Source: Anticarsia gemmatalis
Taxonomy: Eukaryota; Arthropoda; Insecta; Lepidoptera; Erebidae
NCBI RefSeq assembly: GCF_050436995.1
Contig: NC_134763.1
Location: 10,039,001-10,103,000, forward strand
Length of the DNA: 64,000 nucleotides
Direction of reading: 5' to 3'
In this document: in pieces, positions 32,927 through 45,000 of the stretch
How the letters are laid out: every line of letters begins with the position of its first letter
Position numbering within the stretch: position 1 is the stretch's first letter
Notes under the pieces: model-generated
Told to the model about the DNA's origin: nothing
The model's database searches: none
The model's input: only the letters and a program-made list of their open reading frames with translations
Made by a program: the position numbers and the translations under genes

Positions 32927-35900
32927 ATGGCTGTGCAATCAGACTCTGGAGGGAAGGACGACGTGAAGACACAGTTTGTGACGAGGGAAGGCACTTATCG
33001 CTTGATGACTTTGTCGGAGTACTCGAGGCCTAATCGCGTCGGTTACACGAGTGGATCAGGGTCTTCGCATGTGCGTGTGTCGCTGGTCAGTTTGCCGCCG
33101 GGGCCCGGGGGCGGAGCGCCCGGCTCCGACGGACAAGGCTCCGATGATAGAATATGCTTCAACCATGGCAAAGAGCTCTATGTTTATGTGTACAGAGGTG
33201 TTAAAAAGGTACAGTTTCACGTGTTTTTACTTCTCTCTATCCTCTTTTATTGCTGTTGTTAAGTAGATAATCACTCAACTACTTAAATTAGGATTTTTGA
33301 ATAATTGAGTGTAATTTAGATAATGAGTTTAGTTGAGATGTATGATATTTGGTGTTCTCTTTTACTTCCCTGGCTAAATCAGAGGCTAGTTTCAATATAA
33401 TATGATCTATTTGTTGTGGCCACAAATTTAAATCAGTACATTTTCTTGGCTTTAAAAAAAACATGGAAACATTTAAAACTAATCCTTGTTGGATTTATTA
33501 GCAAGTAATTCAATTTCTAAAGTAATTATACCAGAGAGTAGTTATTAATACTTCAAAATAATATATAATACCTACTACCTATTTGGTACTCAATAACCTG
33601 TAAAGAATAAACTACAAGAAAGAATATTATGTACCAACCTATATTTTCCATGAGAAGCCCTATAAGTTTCACCTACTTATTTAAAATATAACACAACACT
33701 TCCAAGGTGTATATTAAATAATGCACTGCTTATCTTCAACCACTTCATATTGTACTAGTTCATACAAGATTCTATTGTAATAATATTTAATGAGAATCTT
33801 CTAATAAGAATAATTTTCGTTTTAACTTAATTTCTCCAAGTGCATGATGGGCAGTCTAAATTCTTTAAGGTAATGAAGATCATAATTTTATAGTAAACCA
33901 AAACCAGTCTTTCTTTACGAACAATTCTTTTAACCTACTCTGTCCCTTTGTTGGGTATCGGTCCCCACTAAAATCTATATTTCAGCAAATATGTATTAAA
34001 AATACATTAATAAAGGAGAAATTAGACTGCCTATTGATAAACACTTTAGCTATAGGAAAAAATCATCGTAAATTTACCTGTGTTTATTTAAATTATAGCT
34101 TTTTTCTTTCCCCTTACATAATGAAACATTAGGATTAATTGAATACAAACCTATTACTTATAATTACTGATTATTAAAGGACTATTACATCTACCACATT
34201 TTAAATACATTGAAATAGAGTATTTACATTTAAATAACAGTTTTTATTTTACAGAATTATATTAATCAGTGATTATAAGTAGTGAGTTGATTTGACAAAT
34301 ATGCACACTAATTGGATATCTTTGTATATCCAACAGGGCATGTCACTATACTACCAATTTACTTGGCAGGCGGCAGATCTCACTAAACCCGTGGATAAGA
34401 AGATGTACAAAGGAACGAACCCAACCTGTCATGATTTTAACACGGTCACTATGACACCGGATAGTGTGTCGTTAGTTATAGGATTTTCTACCGGCCAAAT
34501 ACAACTCATAGACCCTATTAAGAAAGAATTAAGTAAATTATACAATGAAGAGGTGAGTTACTACATTTAATTTTCTTTTATAATAATTTGTTACAGATTA
34601 TCTCACGTACTGTGACAGTAAATTTTGAAAATGTGTCATATCATAGACACTAGGTACCTAACTAAGATGGAAATAAATATTTTCGGATTTGTATTTCATA
34701 TGAACATCAAAACCACACTACTGTTACTGCTCACCTGACCAGTAGGTAGTAGTGTTAAAGAGAGTGCTTCAAACCTTTATGCCTGCTGAGAGAAGTAGGA
34801 TTGCAATTCCGAATACAGGACATAGCAGATTCTATGAATGAGTGTGCATATTTTCTAATAACATGCGATAATTTTCCAGTTTTTGATCATGGGTTATATA
34901 GGCATTAGGTTTTAACTCGACCTAAGTCGCAGGTAGTAGTGAGTACCAAATAAAACGTTATAATTTGTGTGACTCAGTGTCAACTAGCATAGCCACGTGC
35001 CAATAATTGATTGTTATGACCCACTTAGCGCAATGATGGGGAGCGCGCTTCCTGCGCCCGCGACGGGTTCAACGTATGGGAATTTGTATGGCCTAGAAAT
35101 ACAACTTGACTGTTTGTCTTTAAAGCTAAGCTTAGGCTTAAAGCCTTGACACTAGCGGATCACCTACCTGGAATATTAGCCCAATGATTCCTAAAATGCA
35201 GACAATAATATATTGTTGTTTTTTTTTTACACCGCCCAAAGAATTGACTTTTACGCAAAGTACAACCACATCCGAAACAATTCTGTGTGGGAATCGAACC
35301 CACGACCTCCCGACGCAATGGTAGCGGTACCTATGGTGCTTAATATTAAAAAATTCAAGGTCTGTCTATAACCCACGCACGGCTTAATTCACTATGTGGA
35401 AATAAGGCAGGGTAACAGAATGTATCCCAGGAAGGACACAGCTCACGCGGATACTATAGAAAGAGCTATAGTTTCGTAAAATACTCTAGTTTGTTTATTA
35501 CAAAATGTTCCAGTATTTTACAACTATACATCAGAATGTATTTACTAGAACACTAGATTATTTGGCGTGGGCAGTCTATAATACCGTAATATACTGCATT
35601 ATCAACCCAGTTATCACTCTAATATCCTTGCAATACGTATAATATTACACAGTCTGGTCGTCGGGCGCGAATAGGAAACACCGATAACACCGAGGTTATT
35701 CGCTATGTCCGCAAATTAATGATTAGATATCTGATGGACTGCGGTGTTGCTGTACCGAAACTAGAATCGTATGTTTGACCCCGTTGGAAGAACACCTACG
35801 AAGTGGGTCGCCCCAGAAGAGCTGGAACTCTACCCGCTTCCGTGCTAGTCGTAGATTCAATAGTTGTAACGACCTAAACTATCTGATTTTGGAAAAGTCT

Positions 35901-37355
35901 CATGGATACTTTTACTTACAATTAGCTAGGGTGCTCACTCTAGCAGAATTCTTCACAGTCCCCTATGTATGTATACAAGAAAATATTGATATATATATAT
36001 ATTAAAACTAAAGAAACATTTCGTAATTTCAGAGACTGATCGATAAAACTCGAGTGACGTGCATCAAATGGGTGCCGGGCTCGAGCAACCTGTTTATAAC
36101 GGCGCACGCGTCCGGGCAACTGTACGTGTACAACGAGGAGCTGACGTGCGGCACCACCGCGCCACACTACCAGCTCTTCAAGCAAGGCGACGGCTACTCC
36201 ATACACACGTGTCGGACCAAATCCACTAGGAACCCCCTCTACAGGTGGGTCATAGGCGCTGACGGCAGCTGCATCAACGAATTCGCCTTTTCCCCTTGCG
36301 GAACAAATCTGGCCGTAGTGTCACAAGACGGCTTCCTAAGAGTGTTCCACTACGATACCATGGAGCTGATCGGCAGAGCGCGATCCTACTTCGGTGGGTT
36401 CCTATGCGTCTGCTGGTCACCTGACGGCAAGTATGTGGTCGTCGGCGGAGAAGATGACTTAGTGACTGTGTGGTCGTTCAGTGAAAGACGAGTGGTGGCC
36501 CGCGGGCAGGGACACCGGTCGTGGGTGTCCGTCGTCGCCTTCGACCCCTACGTCGTGAGCTTTACCGAGCCCGAGAGCGAGGAGGGGGTCGAGGACGACA
36601 GACAGAAGAGTGAAAGCGTGCAGTGTTATAGGTTAGGCAGTGTATCTCAGGACACGCAACTGTGCCTGTGGGACCTCACCGAGGACGTGCTCAAGCCCCC
36701 GGTGCGGGCGCGCGCCTCCGCGCACCTGTCGCCCAACAGTCAGACGTTCTCGCCCAACGGGGTGCCCGGCATGAAGGTGCCGCCCAAGGGCGCCAAGACC
36801 AACAAGATCGGGCACAAGCACGCCGAGCTCAGCGGGAACGCGAACGCGGCGGGCGAACCGTCCGGCGCCAAGCCGACCAAGACGAAAGCGAACAACGTGT
36901 CGACGCTCAACATCAGCGTCGGCAAGGCGAAGGAGGAGACGTCCGGCTCGCTCGGCGTCAACTCGCTCACGCAGCGGCTCGCCGGCTTCTCGTTCGGCGA
37001 GCGGCGCTCCGAGCACCGCCGCAACTTCAGCCTCACGTCCAAGCCGGCCGAGCAGAAGTCGTCCGCCGCCAACAGCGTGGCGCTGCGCGGCAAGTCGGCG
37101 GGCGCGGCGGCGGGCGAGACCTACGACCCGCTCAAGCTCATCGGCACGGCGTCGTGCCCGCGCTTCGACGAGTGCCCCGTGCTGGAGCCGCTCGTGTGCA
37201 AGAAGATCGCCCACGAGCGGCTCACGGCGCTGCTGTTCCGCGCCGAGTACTTCGTGACGGCGTGCGCCGACGGCGGCGTCAACACGTGGGCGCGGCCGGC
37301 GCGCCACGCCGAGCCCCGGCCGCGGCGCGCCGAGCGCATCGACCTGGTGGACTAG
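32927..37355 (+). CDS. WDR20: WD repeat-containing protein 20 (USP12/USP46 cofactor)
   Basis: WDR20 is a beta-propeller protein that, with UAF1, activates the deubiquitinases USP12 and USP46. Exons: 32927-33208, 34337-34552, 36033-37355; phase 0 at both junctions, 606 residues (vertebrate about 570). N-terminal KTQFVTREGTYRLM leads into YYQFTWQAADLTKPVDKK. WD-type units include RVTCIKWVPGSSNLFITAHA, INEFAFSPCGTNLAVVSQDG, CVCWSPDGKYVVVGGEDD and GHRSWVSVVAFDPY. The last repeat is split by a long Ala/Gly/Lys/Ser-rich insert, before VCKKIAHERLTALLF and VNTWARPARH. The 1323-bp last exon is strongly GC-rich compared with everything around it. The start ATG at 32927 gives the conserved N-terminus. 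Confidence 0.92.
35275..35335 (-). repeat. tRNA-derived SINE head fragment (WDR20 intron 2)
   Basis: GTGTGGGAATCGAACCCACG on the plus strand is the complement of a tRNA-type box B (GGTTCGATTCC). It continues as ACCTCCCGACGCAATGGTAG. No complete cloverleaf, so not a tRNA gene. Confidence 0.45.
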
Positions 37356-40151
37356 CGCCCCGCCGCCGCGCCGCCGCGCCGCCCGCCCGGCCGCCGCTGC
37401 ATACGCCCGCTCCTCTTCGTGGCAGCTCTGTTCCTGCTCCTGTCGAACGTGTCCTCCGCCGACTCGCTGTAATCGACGCGTCAGCGGGGATATCGACTCG
37501 GGAGTAAAGTTTCAGACGTGTCGGTCCGGTATAGTTCAAATCTGTTTCCCTCTGCCCTCGACCGCGGTCCTGTTGTTGAATTAAGTAACTGTTATTTTGT
37601 CGCGTTAGTAGCTAATGTTAGTGACGTCGGGGCGGTCGTCGTCGGTCGGCCGGCTCGGAGGCGCGAGACGTCGGTCCGTCGCTCTAAAGATACTCAAGGT
37701 TGTATGCAGTGGTACTGTTGTCTGTTAGTTAATGTTTACGATGAGTGGTGTTCGCGTGCTGATTATTCCATGTTAGACGCACCGTCGGTTCGGTCGTGTG
37801 AGTGTGATATGTCGTGACCTGGAGCTCTCCTGTCTATGTCGACGCTGCGTTATGTACGTTCCCGTATCGTCCGCGGATAGGGCACACAACATGTATAAAT
37901 GCACTATTAAAATATTGATTGACACGTTATTGTAATATTGACACTATTTTCTTGCGTACGTATTTTTGGGGATAAAAAAATAGCACGGTCTTCACGAGCG
38001 CTAGAAGTTTACCGAAGCGCTTGGCCATTGTTCGATGAACGAACGATCGGTCAGTGGTTCATTACGATTGAAGTACAGGTACGATGCTTAGATTAGTTAT
38101 ACAATTATATGATACGTAATACTTCGAATATGTTGCTAAATTGTGATAATTCCCTTGAATCAATTGGACATTCTGTCGACAGGCTTAATTAAAGTATTGT
38201 TAATATATCTTCATAGTTCTATGGAAATGTTGTCGAGATACATATAGCACTTTAAATGATCAATTCTAAACTTAGTCATAAAAACAGGAAAGTTCCAGTC
38301 GTGTGTAAAGTTCCACTAAGCATTTCTAGTGTTGTAACGATATACGATAAACAAAAAACATTTTAGATAGCAATAGATATGAGATTCATAACTATGTATA
38401 GACAAGTGTATATTGTAATTAAGGAAAACGATGTTTTTTTTCTCGGCTCACTCGTGTAAATATAGTCGTAGGTTCTAAGCGATGTGATCGCTTGATTATC
38501 GCAAAACGCACTCGTGCGCTTTCACTTTAAAGCTATTTATTACGATTTTTTATCGATTTAAATGTTGTTGCATTGATTCGAAGCGTCTGTAAGACTTGCA
38601 GAGTTTAATCGTTTTAACTTTTATTTTTTAATATTGTGAGACTCTTATAAGTTGTTAATTATTTAGATATTAGTTGTTAGTGTGTAGTTTAGTGAATTTA
38701 TTTTATCATAGATCAATATTTTGGTTCTATATTTTGCTCTCGTTAGATAATAAGCGCGGATTTGTTGATATGTTTTAAGGAGGGTTGATTCGAACGAATG
38801 TAACAATACATTATATTATTGTATTAATTTTCGAGTTGCACTAAGACTGAGAGTATTGTTTGATTGCTAATTTAAAATAACTGTTATATTTTAATAACTG
38901 ATAATAGCTGTTTGATTAAGTGGTATGGTTAGCTCACTTGCACGTTATAAATGAGTATTCATTGAGTCGAAAGTGTTATGTGATTCCCTCCGCCAGATCC
39001 GCGCTGCAAATAATATTCCTAATGTATATTTAAATATTGTCCATCGCTATGCAAAATAAACTAGCAACAATATAACACTGTTATAAACAATGCAATAGCG
39101 TAGTAACGAAACAAAAAGTCTTTACTTGTATTCGCCTAAATTATTTGTTATAATTAACATTTTATAGTCACTATTATTTATGTGTATAGCGTATAACGTT
39201 TTTATTTTTAATTCTAAATCAATAATATAACGTTATTTGTAACATCGTTATTGTAGCAGTTATTTCTGTGAATGAATGACGTTGTTTGAATAGCTGTTGT
39301 GCATATTTAAATTGAAAGATGTCCTTTTGACTGTATTGTAAAGATTTTCTTTTCTGTGGCCTTATAATGTTACTTATTGTGAATATCAATATCAGGTGGC
39401 TGCAATTAAACTTGCCTTTTTTATTTATATATGTCGTGTTTATTTAAATAAGTTTCAAATAAAGACAGTAGTAAATCGAAGTTGTTTGGCCAATGTTTGC
39501 GGCCAACTTTACACTGAGTTTTAGTATTGATATCTCAGCCAATATTGGTTCCAATGTGTGGCCAATACGTCTCTTGTACACCGTGATTCTCATTTAAACG
39601 TGTTGATTAGTTGTTGTTCAAATATGGTACTAGTAATGTGCTATTGAATAATTGAAACAATTTCAGCCTTGAAATCTATATTTATGTATTTAGGGGTAAT
39701 TTGTATTGTAATAGAATCAATTGTATGTAAATACTTTAAAGAAAATACGCAAAGAATAACTTAGTAAAAATCTTAATTTCTCATATTCTTGTCAAAGATG
39801 TCTTCATTTCAAAAGACATTTTTAAATAAACCTTCATTTCTTGGCTGTCTGTATCTTAAAACTAGAAACGTGGGAGATTGGTCTCCCCCACTCTTATTTA
39901 TTTCTTACTTATTAAATCAATCTACGTAATATTTCGTATAATCACGGTGTAAAGAGATTTAACGAGAATCTATCACTTTTCCCTACAAATAATTTATGTA
40001 TGTGATTCCTAAATTGCATATTTTCCTAGCAATAACTGAATAATCTGTTTCAATGAGCCATTTGTAAGTTTTAATTTCATACTTAATAATAGGTTGTGCT
40101 CATAGTATGTAATGTTAGCCTTTGAACAATCTGAGCGCTGTTTAAATTTGT

Positions 40152-40312
40152 TGATCAGTGTTGACTATTGAAGCAAGTGTTGATCAAAATGAGGCCAAGT
40201 ATTGATCAAGATGAGACTAAGTTTGATCATGTGTGATCAGAATGTGACTAATTTTGATCATTTGTGATCAAACTTAGACTAATATTGATCAAAACTTACT
40301 AAATTTTGATCA
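40152..40312. repeat. Phased array of nine TGATCA palindromes (~21-bp degenerate repeat)
   Basis: TGATCA starts at 40152, 40181, 40203, 40224, 40234, 40255, 40265, 40286 and 40307. Spacings are 29, 22, 21, 10, 21, 10, 21 and 21 bp. Units resemble TGATCAAGATGAGACTAAGT. Located in the presumed WDR20 3' region. Confidence 0.8.
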
Positions 40313-40665
40313 CCATTAAACAATAATCTCCTAAAATCACGCCAGTCTTCTATGCATTTAATTTCGTGTGATACTCGGTTTAAAATGGTGGATAATTCCT
40401 ATATCTTTAGTTGGATAAAGTGTATTTAAATGATAAAATATCGGGACTGGCTATACAACAGTCAATAATGATCAACAGTTAACACAGCGCTATAAATATA
40501 TATATTTATTTTATTTTCAACACAGTAGATGCAATACAAAGTGGGAATATAAATCGCCTTCAAATTTTCACTCGCCTTGTTTATAGACCAATTTGACAGT
40601 AAAATTAATTGCCTAATTGTTTCGACTATTAAAACCCTTTTAAACATCATTGCCTGTTATAGTTT

Positions 40666-40846
40666 ACAACTTAGTAGAGAGACTTAGTAGAGATACTTGC
40701 ACCATTTATCTCAATAAATAAAAATTCTAAATTAAAGTAGTTATATCAGACAAGCCGCATAGTTCTGCGGGTCATTGAAGCTTTAAATTCTAAATCTTGT
40801 ATCCTTGCGTCAGCCACCTTGCATACAAGGCTCTCTACTAAGTTGT
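40666..40846. repeat. 16-bp perfect inverted repeat bounding 181 bp
   Basis: ACAACTTAGTAGAGAG at 40666-40681 and its exact reverse complement at 40831-40846. Could be the ends of a small MITE; no target duplication could be defined. Confidence 0.4.
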
Positions 40847-41878
40847 TGGACTATATATTGTTATTATTATTATGTGACAGTTTATTTCCGTGCCCACTAT
40901 TCATAATTTTGTTTATGTATATGGCGTAGTGGGTTGGAAATGACTGTCGTGTATATAACTGTGGTGGTGTGAGGGAGACAGGTTTCCTCTTTGTATTGTG
41001 TCGTAGTAGAAATATTGGTACGCTCTCTGTTTTGAGCAAGTATATGGGAATAGGATTTATTAGACTATGCAAAGAAATTTAGAAGTGTGATTGGACTTAT
41101 TTTGAAAAAGTACTTTTACTTATATTCAGTTGTTTGTATTGTTAAAATCGATTGTTTTTTAACAAAAATGGTGATTGATACTATTAAACCTAAGTCATCT
41201 TGACGTTTCGGCATTAGCCGTTCTACCCTGACTATAATCAGTACAATCTGCACCGAACCGTAAATCTGCTTAATCGTGTTGATGCCGTTTTAAAATAAGC
41301 TTAGTTTTTCTGTATCAGATGTTTTCAAATTTAAAAAAAATGTGTTTTTGGTACAGCATATTTTCATTTTACATTGCGTAGTCTAATAAATGTTATAACC
41401 GTACAAAGTTAACTAGGTCACCGATGTATTCAATGATATGATACATATTAATTTATTGGAGTTCTTTGTTCTATAATAGTGAGACACGAATTACAAGCCT
41501 ATCAAGTTAATATTTAAATAGAGGATTCTCTTTATAACAACGTAGTTTTATTTCACTCCTGTGAGACTCTTGAAGGAATTCGTTCTTGGTCTACGTAGAT
41601 GATGTTGCGGCAAAAGCACGCGGTGTTTAGAATTAGGAGAAAATCGGCTATCTCTCCCAATGTCTGTTTACAACTAACGTATTTCTGTGTGAGGAATTTG
41701 TTCAGTTTGAGAACTGTTCATTTAATAAACTTTGTGTGTCCGAGAGTTCTTTAAATGTTTACACAGTTCTCAAATGCAAAGTCCCTAACCTACATTTCGC
41801 CGTACTTCACTGAATGATATATCTCTTCATCTCCAAGCCGGGCTCCTCTCACTTAGTAATGGGTCAAAACTGTTTAAT

Positions 41879-41995
41879 GCCCGGTTTTTAAGTGCATTTA
41901 GCGGTAGTTTATCTATTCAGTAGCGTTTTTTTTTCATGAGTTTAAACGCTATGGAATAAATAAACTACCCCTAAATGTACCTCAGAAACTGGGGG
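41879..41995. mobile_element. Foldback MITE copy 3
   Basis: Arms CCCGGTTTTTAAGTGCATTT and AAATGTACCTCAGAAACTGGG around TAGCGGTAGTTTATCTATTC. Lies just 3' of the mtIF2 stop and probably falls in its 3'UTR. Confidence 0.75.
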
Positions 41996-42059
41996 TAAGA
42001 TGGTCAGATTCCAAAAAATAAAACAAATGTGTGCTATCCAAGGTATTTACTACAATAAC

Positions 42060-45000
42060 TTAAAAGCCGGGGTCCCAGCCGGTTCTATTGGTGGCATCAA
42101 TCATCTTGTAACACACCACCGTGTCTCCCGCTTGAACTGAGAAGGTAGGGTCCTCGAACCGCAGCCCGCACTCCATGTCGTTCTTTATCGTTGGTACTTC
42201 GTCTTTTAAGTGCTTCATTGAGGCTAGTTTACCTGTAAAACAATCGATTCTATGTATGAGACATCGTCAATTTAACGAACTTAAAAACTTCATATAAGAA
42301 TTGTTCGAATTTACTTTTATTTGCGGATATCCCATATTTATATATAAAAGCAAAAGAAAATCTTTGGGTAAACCGCTCAAAAGTTTCAAGATTCAGTTGT
42401 TCTTAACATACTTTTCTCTTACGGATTTTTTTTTCAACCATTTCCTACGCGTTTAATGCATTATACCTTAAAAAACAAAAAAACTCTTCTGTCTCACTTA
42501 AACACTTAACCACATCTCACTCTACCTAGAACCAATCCATACGTATAAGTCAATCCCAAAAAAATAAGTTTACCTTCATAAATGACTTCCTGTCCCCTTA
42601 TCACTCTATAGAGCGCGTTTCTAACAAGTGATCCCTTCACGCACCGACACCCAGCTACCGGTACCTTCTTCTTATTCTCTGTTACCATGAACTCTTGTAA
42701 TACATTTGCTTCACCTGAAAAATAATACATTTTATTTGAACACTTCACGTCTATTGTACCTGATAGGATATTAGAAAAGAAGGGTTGGAGTAATATGATT
42801 TCCTTATTTCGCCGCTTATAATATTGATCTCATGTAATAACATACTAGACCAGCCAGACCATATATAAACAACAGAACCCTCCAGGTAACTAATTTAAAA
42901 AATCAAACTCAATTCCGTAAAACCGTATATATTTCTGCCCAACCCAAGAATCGAACCATCGATCTCGCAACCATCAGTTATACGCAAATCCAGATAAATT
43001 CAGTTCTATCCAAAATATTTATACCATAAAAAGCTTCCTTCCAAAGTCCATTTCACATTTAAGCTCAACGTTTCCTTATAGGCCACTCACCAATATACTC
43101 CTCCTCCTGGCTCTTAGGTATCCTCAAACTGAGTTCATCTTTGATATCGTCCACCATGCGGTAGATAATGTTGTGTTTCTTTATAGCTATGTTCTTGTTC
43201 TTAGCTTCCACTGCTATCGGCGGCGGACAGTCCACGTTGAACGCATATATTACCGCTTTGAATACTTCTGCTACCTAAAAATGTGTTAATTTTAATTTTC
43301 ATCTCGAATTAAAATTAAATATTCATTCAATGTGCGTGAATGGATATTTAACTTCGGGACTGTATTGTCAGATACACTAACGTGTTTGTCTTGGCGGAAG
43401 TACAACATATGATGTATCTTTTTTGTATATTTAATTAAACTCTGCCATGCTACATAGTGAACGAGTATATTTAAAATTGCTACAAACGACATACCTCTAA
43501 ATCATTAGGTGTGACTGGTCCGACTCCGAAATGTACTAGATCGAGTCTTACAACTTCGTTCTCATCATATGTTTCCAGAATGTCCAGGATAGCTTCCACT
43601 GAACCATCCACATCACCTATAACAAGAAACATAATTATATGACTACCTATTCGCTATGAGTATTACTACAAAGTCGCCTTAGCTCGGGCCTTGGGAGCAG
43701 TCGATTCTTGGTAACTAATTGTTTTATAAATTGCGCATTTTTGGTACACCCTGCATGAAAATAAATTTTGCAGCGCCTAACACTCACTTTGCATCCTGCA
43801 ATTAAATGTAACCAACAAGTAAAGGCCGAGACATACTATTATGTTGATTTTTGTAGGTGTATAATACCAGAAACGATGGGGAACTTAGGGACTTATTCTT
43901 ATACTGTAGAAAAACTAAAGAGTGCTTAAAAAACCGCTTATTATACCTTTGACAAGCACGCTGAGCGTGGGATGGTCATCGTGCTGTATCATCTTCTGCC
44001 TGGGCCCGGCCGGCCGCAGCTTGAAGCGGCCCAGCGCGCGCTTGCGGGCGAGCGCGGCGGCGTACTGCTGCTGGTGCGCCGCCTCCTTGGCGCTGATCAC
44101 CTCCAGGTCCGCCGCCTGCTTGTCGCGCATGCGCTGGTTGTGGCGCCACTTCATTACTTCGTTGGCTCTTTTCTATAAAAAAAGACTAATTAAATATACC
44201 AGCCTAGCCTTTCTTTCAAACTATATTGGAGTCGACTTCCAATCTCACTGGATAAAGCTGGATACCAGTATCTTACATGGAGCGACCTCATCATCGAACC
44301 TCCACAACCCAGTTACCTGGGTTATACACGATACCCTTCGATAAGACTGGTTGACAGACTTTCAAGCTTCTGACTACTGTTACGACGACTGTCTACTGAC
44401 TACGACTGTCAAAGTTCTTTGAAAATGATAACCGGGACCCACAATTTAACGTGCCTAACTCGATATGTATTAGATGGTCACCCATCCACATAGCAACCTC
44501 GGCAAGCGTAACTTAACCTTAGAGATGGATTTACGCGGCTGTTAACTAAGCCACGAACTCTTCCTATTTAAATAATGTTTACAAACAAGCTTGTTCAAGA
44601 AGATAGAGGATATTTTTTCCAGTTGACACGTAAAGAACTGAAAAATGAAGCACTACCACAGAATAATAAGTACTGTACAGAACACGCACTCCCCGTAACA
44701 ATTTATAGAAATAACGACTCTTGCTGCTAAGCAATAAAGTCTAATTCAGCTCGTATAAGCGCTCCGTACCTAACGACATATTCACCTAAGTATTCCCGCT
44801 CTCTTTTAACGCGTAACTCTGTCACTGTCTGGCGTAGAGTAACGCGTTACCTATGACGCTAGGGTTGTCGGCTCGCCGCATCGTTGCTACCTGTTTTGGT
44901 TTGTTTACATTTTTACTATTTTATATTCTTCATATGTCCTAAACCTGTGAACCGATTTATATCATTCAAACGGATAAAATAGTTTTAGTCTTAGACCTTT

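Larger units (their letters stand above)
37356..42059. other. WDR20 3' region, convergent with mtIF2
   Basis: Begins with a CCGCCG-rich stretch (37358-37400), then becomes AT-rich for over 4 kb. Candidate AATAAA signals occur around 39458 and 39826. Long 3'UTRs are plausible for WDR20, but the true end cannot be told. It contains the TGATCA array (40152-40312), an inverted repeat (40666-40846) and foldback copy 3. No coding exon seen. Confidence 0.45.

Noticed and set aside
35275..35335. tRNA gene on the minus strand
   Set aside because: Only a box-B-like core is present; no cloverleaf or box A, so it is a SINE fragment. The same applies at 8205-8252, 25365-25420 and 42937-42990.
36633..37307. 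224-codon open frame on the minus strand across the last WDR20 exon
   Set aside because: Shadow of a GC-rich coding exon; Arg/Ala-rich translation with no domain, while the plus frame is clearly WDR20.
36662..37507. 281-codon open frame in another plus frame of the same exon
   Set aside because: Same GC effect; runs of Arg/Ala/Gln without motif, overlapping the conserved WD-repeat frame.
40152..40312. CRISPR-like array
   Set aside because: Units are degenerate, the constant part is only 6 bp, spacers are too short, and the genome is an insect's.
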